From: Glossina fuscipes
Lineage: Eukaryota; Arthropoda; Insecta; Diptera; Glossinidae
Direction of reading: 5' to 3'
DNA length: 64,000 nt
Assembly: GCF_014805625.2 (NCBI RefSeq)
Contig: NW_023998414.1
Coordinates: 8,899,914-8,963,913 of the forward strand
A program made the translations under genes and the position numbers. Under the pieces are notes generated by a model. The model was not told the origin of the DNA. It was given only the letters and a program-made list of their open reading frames with translations, and searched no databases. Positions 1 through 29,295 of the stretch are shown here, piece by piece; within the stretch, counting starts at the first letter, position 1, and the number at the start of each line of letters is the position of its first letter.

Positions 1-74
1 GAGTTATTTAACCCCTTTCGATGTCTATTACATGGCTACTATCAAACGAATAAGCAAATAATTAAATAAATAAA

Positions 75-296
75 TCAATGAAAGGTTTTCAATACACATG
101 AAATGTAGACTTGATGTGGATTCCTTGCAAGCCAAAGTTCTAATTGGAACACAATCTGAAACATTTCATCGATTTCAACTCTTTTAACAATTGTTTCGGA
201 AAACCAATCGTATCGAGAATTCGGGAATGTCGAAGTGATTCCTTCATCTAATGGTTGGAACAACGAGGAACACTTTAAAGGCATTACCAAAGGCAA
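75..296 (-). pseudogene. Decayed pogo/Tigger-like (DDE_1) transposase fragment
   Basis: A 73-codon open stretch contains the segment CSSLFQPLDEGITSTF, which resembles the conserved '(L)PPN-x-(T/S)SL-x-QP-x-D-x-G-(I/V)' block following the second catalytic Asp in DDE_1 (CENP-B/pogo/Tigger/jerky) transposases. The residues before it (MPLK) match that block poorly. The adjoining frame upstream (about 297-340) reads NHSNVKIAF, which would suit the region just before the block, so a frameshift near 290 is likely. No start codon, no N-terminal DNA-binding domain and no intact catalytic triad are visible. The sequence TACCGCGTTATATAA at about 605-620 resembles pogo-type terminal sequence and could mark an end. 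It is an old, dead fragment. The identification rests on one motif. Confidence 0.45.
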
Positions 297-1894
297 TTTT
301 TACGTTAGAATGATTCAAATCTCTGCTATGCCTATTTGCATTATAAATGAGCACAAAACTTTATGATCAAATTTTTTTGTTGAAAAGCTTGTTCTATTTC
401 AAAAATAAACCAATTTTTGAAGCAGTTTTTAAATAAATTTTACGTCATTCCAGTTTCTTTTATTTGCTCACCAGAAATCTGGCAGAGATTTATCAAAAAA
501 ATCCAGTGGAATTTAATCGCATGCGATTTTTTGAAATCATATCACAAGAGTGCTATAATAATCGCAAATTTTATGTCATGTAATATGGATATTGCGATTT
601 ACAAATACCGCGTTATATAAAGGATGCCTGTACACTTTTCCCGACCTCATGAAGTCGTCTTCCATACGCTGCAAACGTTTCGACATAATAACTCCTCAAT
701 TAACCGTCATCTCTTAGTGGTCGGTATAATAAATTAATACTTTATATTTGGACAAGACCTGAGGTACTAAGTTATCTCATGCAATAAATAAAATAAGGAA
801 AATAACGTGTTGTTGCGATACTAAGGCTTATTATCCATAAGTGCTCGCTATTTCGTGTATTAATTTTCATCATGAAATCTATCTATTACATCTTGTTGCA
901 ATTTGTAAACCGGTTTTTTGTAGGGATATTTACTTGGAGCGCATTTAAGAGATAGTTCCATCCGATCTAAACTTTCTACATTCGTTTAATATACCAAAAT
1001 GATACCGTTGTAGAAAGTTTTATTGTCCTTTTAAGATATACGATCGATGTTTTTGTCCAAATTTGTCAACTCATAAGTGTTCCTGCTATAAGACCTATTG
1101 ATTCATTTAGGTGAGATTACAAACTGCTTGATTAGGAAAAACAATCGTATTCCTTAAATCAAATTGGAACCTGCCTACTATTTAATTATAATAAATTTTC
1201 TCTCACGACATGTCTCTGTGTCTGGACGAAGAAAATGTCTTCTACATTAATATTTCCCACCATTCAATACGAATATTTATGCCAATAGAAGCAATATAAA
1301 TTATAATTAACGCAATATATTAATACAAGATTTTATTATTAATTCTTTATGCAAACGGTACATGATGAAAATTCAACGAAAAACAATTAAAAATGTAAAG
1401 ACAAATAGACAAGTGTTAAGCGCGTTAAGTGAAGAATAGTTTATGATTTCTGTATATCCACACATTGCAAGGTGTATGTTAAGTTTTCAAAATGCTTGTG
1501 ACACCAGCATGTGTGCGTCTTGTCAACGTGAGTAGCCTAGTAGACAGGAATCGCAAATACCAAGCCAGTGTTATCGGATTGAAATTGTTGTCATAAGTGC
1601 TTAATCGGTAAAAACAGAGCGCGTCACCGATTGGGTACACATCCGCTAGAGTGTGGCCAAGCATCTAACCATCTTCTTCTCTTTATTCGATTCTTTGTGA
1701 TCCTCGCCGTGTTACACCAGCAGGGTGTTGGGTCCTAATTGATTGGTAAAATTAAGAAACAAAAAACCAATCTTAACCCTAAATAGCGAAATGGATTTAA
1801 CAGGATCCTCCTGCCCAGCCATTTTCTCATTAATTGGTACTTGGGTTAAGATCATGAATAGCACAGACTCGAATTTATACTTTCTTACTTACTC

Positions 1895-1931
<37 letters not shown>

Positions 1932-2560
1932 TCTTATTTCTTTCTCTCTTTTTGCTGACCTAAAGCTGAGCTTAAAACTTAGCTAAAATGTCAAGCAAAA
2001 GCCTCAAATACTTATATCCAAACTTAAGCTTAGTTCGCACAACATGTCTTCCATTACATGTATCTTTAGAGCGAATATTTTATGTCGAGCTTACTATTCC
2101 ATCAGTATACATATCACATTAAAGAAGTGTAAATGAGTTTTATTATAGCAATTATAGTTACGTTTACATATCACGTTCCGTTTATAATGCCATATCATGC
2201 GCAAACATTTTTAACGAAATATTTTTTTCTTTTCGTCTTAAAACATTTCTTTGTTTACCTACGAGTAAGTAGTATATCCATTCTATTTGATATATCTGTA
2301 GGATGTAACAAAATTAAAAAAAAAAAAACTTGAAAATATATTTAATTAAAATTAACGGAGAAGGCTAACGATTAGTTATTCTGCACGCTACACTCTGCTT
2401 AATACACTCGTTTATTCATTTCGCACCCTCATGTCCTAATGTGCTGAAAGCTGGACTGGCATAGTCCAAATTTAGCATTCAATTGACTTGACGACAATTT
2501 TATTATTTTTAAATTGTTTCCGTCATATAAAACTTTGACGCTGTAGAAGGGTTCGCATTT
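297..2560. other. Intergenic, no gene seen
   Basis: AT-rich DNA. Open frames here are short and have no coding character. It holds a CT/CTTT microsatellite at 1891-1951 and a short A-run near 2318-2329. Nothing else is supported. Confidence 0.6.
1891..1951. repeat. (CT)n then (CTTT)n microsatellite
   Basis: About ten CT dinucleotides run into CTTT units and a short degenerate pyrimidine tail. Confidence 0.9.
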
Positions 2561-2564
2561 CATG

Positions 2565-3250
2565 AAACCCCCCATATATGGTTGGGTCCAAAAAATAGAC
2601 CTATGTGATCCAAATTCCGTATCGTTGGTTTTTATGTTACATTGTCCTTATGGATAGATTTTCATCATAGAATATTAATATCACATTTTTACCATATAAG
2701 GACCTACTTTTCCTTGGAACCCTGATAAAGCGTGAGATTTACAAAAATTAGTCTACGTAGCGCAAATATGGTCAAGTTCTTGTTATGAACTAATTCTCAC
2801 CAACGAATATTGAAAGTTAAACCTCTTTACCGTCTGAGGTTTAAGTTCTCGTAGGAATGGCTATCTGAGAGGGCCTTCAAAAAGTGCCCGATGCGATTCA
2901 AATTTATCACATCGATTTAGAGTACCGAAGTACCATTGCTTAATGATGTTCATTGCGAAATTCTGAATATTTCAAAATTTTTTCATATAACGATTTTACC
3001 AGGAAAGTGGTCGAAAAACTGAGACCGATCAGAACTATTTTCAATACGGTTCGTCCGTGGGCAGAAACACGTCGGTATAATCATTTCCATTAAAATATCT
3101 CAAAAATTATGGCCAGTTCACGCAAAAAAAAAAAAAAAAAAATACATGGGCAGACATCAGACAGATAGATGGATGGACGAAGAAATAGACATAGGGTCAA
3201 ACAGACATGGAGACAGATAAACAGAGCAATAGTCTGATTTTACTCGTTTA
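2565..3250 (-). repeat. Decayed dispersed repeat, family 1
   Basis: The stretch contains the modules seen in other copies. In minus orientation these are a run of CTGTCTG-type pyrimidine words (plus-strand 'cagacagatagatgg' near 3160-3175), then a tract resembling 'ATTGAAAATGGTTCG', then text resembling 'GGGTCCAAAAAATAGACC'. The last module recurs near 61520. The element is strongly diverged, has no open frame and includes an A-run at 3126-3142. Confidence 0.45.
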
Positions 3251-5039
3251 TAATCAACCTATTTTAACCGAAATTCTGATAAGAATCTTCTCTTTTTTAC
3301 ATGTATACACTTTCGTACAAAGGTGCACATATTACTCAGTTCATTGATCCTTTAAAAATTAATTGTTTAATATCTCTATAGAGATTAATGAAATTACGGA
3401 CACGAGAGAATATTCACTTATTGCTCGTGAAACAGTGTGTTTGTTCGAGATGCTTTTCAAAAATCCATCCGTCCATCCGAAACGGAGATAAGAAATATTT
3501 TCAATTGTGGTGGTAAGTATTCCAGATTCGTTGCAAATCGGTTAAAAAAGCTCTTTTCACCTGTTTTTCTCTTTTTATCTAACAATGATGAACAAACCGT
3601 TATAGGTTTCTTTCTTTTGAATACAATATTTTGAAAATATATAAACACATTCATAGGTGATCACCCGAGCGCCTACTTTGTAATCCGGACAAGCAGTTAA
3701 TCAACTTTTGGTTTCATTTGTAACACTTACACGCATTTTATTTTATTTATGCTATTGGAAATACATTGTATTGGATACTAAACAATGCACACAACTATGT
3801 GACCAGTAGCTAACTAAGGTTTTCTAATTGAAAACAAGCGCCTCGAGCACATAATATATTGAAGTTAATGGATACTTTTTTTTTTTTTTAATCGCTTTAC
3901 AACAAATTTTGAATATTCTTTATTGATAGCTAGCAGACAGACGAACTAGAAGATAAATAGACTGACAGTTAAGCAAAGTCATAGACGTTTGCACGGCCGA
4001 ACGAAGGGAGAACCTATGGACCGGTCATGCGATGCGATCATAATAGGCGTAGGCATAATGAGATGAATGGGAAGACGTATAAATGAATGGCTTCATATAT
4101 AAGTGTACGGCTTGGAAGGACGCAAGGACGGACATAAGGCACGGACAAGGAGAAATGACCAATGGCAAAGAAACGAAATCAACGAAGAAACGGATGTATG
4201 GATAGATAGACGTGTGGCGGGCCGAACTAAACGACGGATGAATAGATGGACTTAGAAAACGTTAAACGAGCCTAAGTTTTGACAAATCCATGTATGGTTG
4301 AATGCAAACATATGCTCAACTAAGAAGTTTGCCACAATTTCTCACGCCTATGTGCGAGTGTTACAAACATAATAAGACAGCTATTCTATCTTTATTGAAT
4401 CGATATGCATACAATTTCCTAATAAAAGAGTAAAATGAATCATACGTTGAGCAATTAGTGCAAAAATTAGTATAAGGTTCATATTGACCTTCATAATTCC
4501 TGACTGATCTGTTCCATATTGCAATCTAACTTAACATATGTGTAGTGTCGTGTAGCGTTAAACATTCATGAACGTATGTGTTGCCGCGGTACTCTAATAA
4601 TGTCCTTCTAATTTGTATTCTTTCTTCCGCATCATAGGAATATCTGTAAGGCTTTTCACTTAGTTAATATATATAATACATATATATATATATATTAAAT
4701 TAATTATTAAATCGTTATATTAAGAGTGTGGCTTGTCCATGTGGTTGCGATGTGTTTTCATTTCGCTGTGAAATTTTCCATATAGAAACTGGTAACTTGT
4801 GGAAGGAAGCTGTTTCAAGAGCATAACATACAATTGAAAAGTTGTTGATCATAATATTCTTCGATTGTGATAACTTGAAATCAGTTGGAGTTTGAAGGTT
4901 AAGATGAACACAACGAAACGAAACGGTATATTTTCAAATGCTTCATTTAATGTGCTGATGAAGGCCGGAAAATCATTTACGAACATTTTCCCTCCATAAA
5001 ATCAAGTAAAAGTTAAATATTTATTTAAAATTAAAAAGG

Positions 5040-5040
<1 letters not shown>

Positions 5041-5070
<30 letters not shown>

Positions 5071-5072
5071 AA
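5041..5072. repeat. (AAAT)n microsatellite
   Basis: About eight consecutive AAAT units. Confidence 0.9.
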
Positions 5073-5570
5073 AACACTTAACTACAATATATGATTAAAG
5101 AAAGAAAGAGATATTATTATTATGATTTTTGATTATTATTTTAACCGCGAAGATTAGTTAATAATTTGTAATGCTTCGCTAGACAATTCGTTATATATGT
5201 CATACAACGGATGAATATTATCACTGAACCGTTAAAGCACTTGCCGCCGCGTCGCACAATAGTGACCCAAAAGAACACTTTGTTTGAATATTTTAAACGA
5301 AATATTAATATAGTAAATCAAGAAAAGCGGAATATCCAAGAGATTGTATTGCACACGACGGCCTATTGCAGAAGTTTCACTTAAATGTCATTTCATTTAA
5401 ATTTCAAAAGCGTTAAGAAACGGTTGCAATGTTTTGCTTATAAACTGGACTTTAATTTATTATTGCACTGTTTCCTTTTGTCGTTATTATTGTTCTGGTC
5501 GGATAAAGTGAGTGCATAAAGTCATAAAAACTAATAAAAGAAACAAGGAAGAGAGTAAGAGAGCCAGACA

Positions 5571-5594
5571 GAGAGAGAGAGAGAGAGAGGGAGA
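5571..5594. repeat. (GA)n microsatellite in the 5' leader
   Basis: Around eleven GA units lie immediately upstream of the start codon at 5620. They would be in the 5'UTR if transcription starts further upstream, and GA arrays are common GAGA-factor sites in flies. Confidence 0.85.
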
Positions 5595-5619
5595 GTAAAA
5601 AAGAGAAAGAAAATCACAA

Positions 5620-24568
<18,949 letters not shown>

Positions 24569-24902
24569 AGTATAAAAGTTACTTGTTTTCTTCTTCTTCG
24601 AATTAATCAAATATTTCTACTATGAGAGAATAGCGTTAAAAATGTTTATATAATTGATAAAAAAAAATTTTTTTTAACATTTCGATTCTACGATTGTGTT
24701 TAACGCATAAAACTAAAAATTTAGCTTAATTTATGTTTAGTTGAAATGGAGATATATATATATATTTTTTTTTTTTATATTATATTAATTTAAAAAAAAA
24801 AAAGAAATTAATTGACGATATTTTGTTTATTTATCAAAATTTATTTTTGTTTTTTCTTTTTTTCTTTTTTTAATTTTCCACCTGCATGCCTGCATTGTCG
24901 AG

Positions 24903-24908
24903 AATAAA
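24903..24908 (+). terminator. Candidate polyadenylation signal AATAAA
   Basis: AATAAA lies 335 nt after the stop codon of the carboxypeptidase-like gene. Two more (25080-25085 and 25097-25102) lie inside the downstream SINE. Which one is used cannot be told from sequence. Confidence 0.35.
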
Positions 24909-25035
24909 AATTAAATGCATCCTTAAAAAGTAATCCTATACCCTAAAAGTATTAAAAGCTAAATGAAAAAAATATGTCGCATGAGATTTAAAATATCGTT
25001 CACAATTTTCATTAAAATATATTGGAAAAAATATT

Positions 25036-25225
25036 TTTATTATTATTAATTTTATTATTATAATTAATTTAGCCAGAGAAATAAATTGTAAGACTAAATA
25101 AAGTCTTAAAACACTATCATCTAAGGCTATCAGCTTTATTGAAAACTGTACAGCACTTGAGATTGGAACCCGCGACCATTGAATTGTTCATCGAGATCCC
25201 TTCCCTACTCGGCCATTCAGGCGGA
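25036..25225 (-). mobile_element. tRNA-derived SINE, copy 1
   Basis: Read on the minus strand: a box A-like TGGCCGAGTAGGGAA (25215-25201), a box B-like GCGGGTTCCAATC (25173-25161), a unique body including a palindromic AAGACTTTATTTAGTCTT core, and an ATT-rich tail (25075-25036). Box A with GGCCGAGT resembles tRNA-Ser/Leu. It has the same structure as the copy at 41488-41675, from which it differs at many sites. It lies antisense to, and about 470 nt past the stop of, the carboxypeptidase-like gene. No open frame, as expected for a SINE. Confidence 0.75.
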
Positions 25226-25650
25226 AAAAATAAATTCAAATATCCTTTCATGAAAGCATTTCATTTTATTGAAATAAGACAATCGATCCTTAAGGCGAAA
25301 CTAAAAGTACATAAACCGATTTTTTGCCAGTATAAAGGTGAACAAAGAAAAATGAACAACCAATGATAAGAGAATCACATTGAAAGAAACTTTTAAACCC
25401 TCCCTCTCTTTCGCGCTGTCAGTCCAGTTCTTCATTACTAATAAGCTTTTTTGAGTTTCGAGAATCATGAAATATTTGAAAATTGTTAGCATATAATATA
25501 ATTTAAAGGAGAAAGAGTTCAAAGAGCTCCCACTAGAGCGATAATGGAGTCAAAATTTAATGTCTATTTTGAGAATAATTTACTTATAAATACGATTTAA
25601 GCGCATTTTTGTTATAGATCGCGGTATCCTCTTAACGGAGGAGAAGCATT
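25226..25650. other. Intergenic, no gene seen
   Basis: Short shadow open frames only. No recognisable element. Confidence 0.5.
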
Positions 25651-25654
25651 AACT

Positions 25655-26040
25655 TATTATACCCATCATCGAAGGATGAGGGGTACATTCATTTTGTGAA
25701 CACGTTTGCAACGCCCAGAAAAAAGCACCAGAGAGCCCACAACGTATCTTCATTCTTGATCAGCATTAAAACCTAAATTGGTTTAAGCATGTCCGTCTGT
25801 CCGTCTGTGTAATGTCTATTGTAAAACTTCTCCTGGAAGCTATCGATTTTAAATTTGGCAGAAACATTGGAAGTTCTTGCACGTAGTTCGCTATTGAAAG
25901 TGGACGAAATTGGTCGGGGCACACGTCCACACCATCATGTAATGTGAGAGCACCACCTCTGCTTTTCAAAGCGAATGAAAAATTGTTGTTTTACTCATTA
26001 CTCATAAACTATTGTATATAAACATACAAACATTTGAACG
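25655..26040 (+). repeat. Dispersed repeat, family 2
   Basis: It begins TATACCCATCATCGAAGGAT, then shows GGGTACATTCATTTTGTGAA, CACGTTTGCAACGCC, TTCTTGATCAGCATTAAAA, TTTAAGCATGTCCGTCTGTC and AATGTCTATTGTAAAA. The same ordered modules occur at 63790-64000 and, inverted, at 30250-30445. Non-coding and decayed. Class uncertain. Confidence 0.65.
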
Positions 26041-28375
26041 CATATTCTTTGGGCGATCTGGTAGTGCTTCCACAAAACATGGACAAACTTTACTATGCCT
26101 ATCCAATATTATAGTGTATTACACTTTAATATTTTTCCCAATACTTTTATAATGCGCAGGAACAAGCTTTTAAAAGCCCCATAAAATATACACATTCCGC
26201 CTGCTCGTCTGCCCATCTGTCTGTTGTGCGTAACGTTGTAGTATTTGTAGTAAGAATTCTCCCGTTAGCGAATATGAAGATATCCCTTAAAAATTTGCAA
26301 AATTTTCGAATTGACCTAAACTTTTCAAAGGACACACCTACAACGCCCACACGCCTCGACGACAAAAACTTTTATTTTGAAAATAGAAAACACATCAACT
26401 GCGTCCGCTTCATATTAAAGAGCATGAGAAGTTTGTTCTTTAACTTTTTTTTGAGTAAACGGGGTGGGGTGATGGGTGTAAAAAATTCGGTCCCAACTTG
26501 TTTGTTTTCTAAATGAGATGTGATGTTAAGCAGCACGAAGTCTACGTTAGTATTTAATTTAATAACACTTGAGTATAATAGGTTTTCATGTTTCGAATTT
26601 AATATTGCGTAACCTTCTATTTAATCAATGCAAGAAATTATAATTTTTCGTTTGATTTGTTTTAAAATACACTTCATGGAGTTTTTTTTTTTTTTTTTCT
26701 TTCTTTTAATTGATGGAGGGCGAATTGACACGTTCATTTTTACATTAAAATTATAGTTGAATATCATCTGATAAAGATCGTGAGTTATAAGGCACAAACA
26801 TATTTACAAAATGAAGAATTTTCCCAAATGACTACAAAGAAAGAAAGTTATATCCGTGCTTTTAGAATTATTTATTAACTAACTTTTCGTCGCGAAATTT
26901 TGACACATAGATAGATATCGTTCGTAGTTGTATTGCCGTAAACCAATGCCTGCAACATACAATGTCGTACATTATATGAAAATTGTATATGGTACACATG
27001 AGGATTGACTATGTTGAAGATGGAAGAGAAATAAGAGTCAAACCACTGTAGACCATCGCATATAAACTTAATAGTTAAGCATCAACTGTAAAACGCCATA
27101 GGCGAAATTGCATACGAGAACAATTTCTAAACGAAATGTTGCGGAAATGTCTTGATCTACATTCAAGATGCTCTCATCGCTCTCTAATCGGCCAACCAAT
27201 ACTCAAGGTCACGCCATGAATCGGATATGATCTCAATTATGGCAGTTTATGGAAGTTCGCTAAAAATGTTTGTTTTGAAAATTTACACAATTTAATTAAC
27301 TCTTAACGATAGACGTAAGTAATACTTGCTTTTTGGCACTGAAGTAAGGCGAACAATAAACGATGATAGAAGTTTTGATTGATTTTGCGCTGGTTTTTTA
27401 ATTGACAACAATCCACGATTACTTTAATTGAGGATTGTTAAAAAAAGACCAAAGTTTACATTTGAATAAAAAAATTAAAATTAATTACATATATCTGAGC
27501 AATCAGCCGTTTTCTTTTATTGAGAACAAAAGAAATATAAAAAAAAAAAAAAATGCTAAAAAGCAAAAAGCATAAGAAAAAGTGAATCCTTTCTCTCGCA
27601 AAAAAAAAAAAAAAAAAAAACTCAATAAATAAATAATAAAAAAAAATAAATAAAATAAAACAAGAAATTGCAAGGAAAAATTATTTCTCTATTTTTGTTT
27701 TTGAAAGTTTTTACTGCATTTTTTTAAATTAAAAATAATAATAGTTTAAAAAATTTTCTTTATCTTTATGATTAGGTTAAAGTGCTTTAGATAATGCTTA
27801 CTTTTTGGTTACTATCTACAGCGGGAACAAGGGCTCACATTTGATTTGATTATACAGAAGTTGTGTTCCAAAATGAACTCAAATCATTTTCTACAGTAAA
27901 CGCGAACATAGGCAAACCGAGACCTGCATTAAATGTCACAGCTTTTATAATAAATTAAAAGCATTGTAAGATAAAAAAAAAGCAAATAAAAAAAAAAAAA
28001 AATACAAAAAAATAATAAAAGAATAATAATATAAAATGCATTTTATTATTATATTATGTATTTAAATTGTCGACTCATTTTGGAACACGATTTTTTCTTT
28101 TTAAATAATAAACAAATATTCTAAGAGGATTCGGTTTTGTTTTGTTTTTTGTTGTTTTCTTTTTTTTTCTCGTCAAAAAGCCAGACAATTTATATAAAAC
28201 TGCTAAATTCACGTACGTACACAGATGTTTAGATACATATGTATTTTATAATTAGCTTATAGATAAATATATACAGAATTATATATTAGATGAAATCTAA
28301 AAAGAAAAAAATATATATATAAAACAGTTATTTAACAACAGAAAAAAAGTTTCTTTTACAAATTTTTTTTCCCCG

Positions 28376-28406
<31 letters not shown>

Positions 28407-28908
28407 GGAAAACTTTTGCGTGAAGCCACCGAACAGATTATGCAAAACACCATAGATTTCATTAAATAAAAACCCTTTAAAGGCATTTATAAATTTAAAA
28501 AGAAAAAAAAAAAAAAAAAAAGTGCTTACAAATCTAAAGCCTAAATTTTTATCATTTTATTAATTAGAACAGAGATTTTTCGTTTTTAAGATTTCTTCCT
28601 TTTATGTAATATGTTTATTTAAATATATGTCCTTGTTTTAGTCTATAGTCTATATATATACATATATATACATATAGACTATATTTTATCATTTTCTCAT
28701 TTTTATTAGTTTATTTTATTTTGTATATATTTTATTTTATGATAATTATTAATAATTTTATAACCGTAGTGTAATGAATTTATTTATTTTTTTTTCTTTT
28801 TTTAAATTTCTTTTCAGTGTAATGGTTCCTTTTTTCTCTCATGTTAATGCAGTAATAAGTTTCCTTTTCATTTTTTCTAGGCTTTTTTCCTCTTCCCTCA
28901 CAGTTCAC
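26041..28908. other. Convergent intergenic region between the carboxypeptidase-like gene and wcy
   Basis: No gene is supported. A pyrimidine-word fragment (CTGCTCGTCTGCCCATCTGT at about 26200-26219) looks like a family 1/2 remnant. There are many A- and T-runs (27540-27553, 27600-27620, 28379-28406). Its right part is probably wcy 3'UTR and contains the inverted repeat at 28644-28683. Confidence 0.5.
28644..28683. repeat. Inverted repeat with 12-bp perfect arms
   Basis: The arms TATAGTCTATAT (28644-28655) and ATATAGACTATA (28672-28683) flank a 16-nt TA-rich spacer. If within the wcy 3'UTR, the transcript could form a hairpin. Confidence 0.75.
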
Positions 28909-28974
28909 TCAAAAATTTAATGCATTTCCAGTTAATTTCTGTGTTAATGACGAAACTTTGTATTTATATATATG

Positions 28975-29061
28975 TATATGTATATGTGTTTTTGTTTGTT
29001 TGTGCATATGTGTGCATATGTACGTGTATGTATGTATATATGTGGGTATGTGTGTATGTGT

Positions 29062-29118
<57 letters not shown>
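28975..29118. repeat. (TG)n/(TGTA)n microsatellite
   Basis: Alternating TGTA and TG units, with an uninterrupted TG core from about 29066 to 29113. It lies 180-320 nt past the wcy stop codon, so CA-repeat in the sense of the wcy 3'UTR. Confidence 0.9.
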
Positions 29119-29119
<1 letters not shown>

Positions 29120-29295
29120 TTCCTGTCTATTTGCTTGCATAAAATTTTCCTTAATTTAAAATTAAAATAGTTTTTACTCTCATTCATCTGCCTCGGGGAA
29201 CCGACCGCCTTTCAAATTTTTATTACTTAATTTTTTCCTCAATTGTATCATAACATGTTTTTTTTTTTAAAATTTATATTTCAATGTTTTATTGG

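Larger units (their letters stand above)
3251..5619. other. Upstream flank of the carboxypeptidase-like gene
   Basis: No coding region is supported. It contains a stretch rich in GGATGGA/GACGGAC words (about 3930-4260) that looks like repeat debris, an AT run at 4680-4696, an AAAT tetranucleotide array (5041-5072) and a GA array (5571-5594) ending about 25 nt before the assigned start codon. The promoter and 5'UTR of the downstream gene should lie here, but no core promoter element can be singled out. Confidence 0.5.

Noticed and set aside
25151..25225. Possible genuine tRNA-Ser/Leu gene
   Set aside because: Boxes A and B are present, but acceptor and anticodon stems do not form, and the same head plus body plus tail recurs at 41488-41675, so it is a SINE.
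28909..29187. Three open frames of 70-92 codons on both strands
   Set aside because: They are produced by the TG/TGTA repeat (Cys-Val or His-Thr dipeptides).
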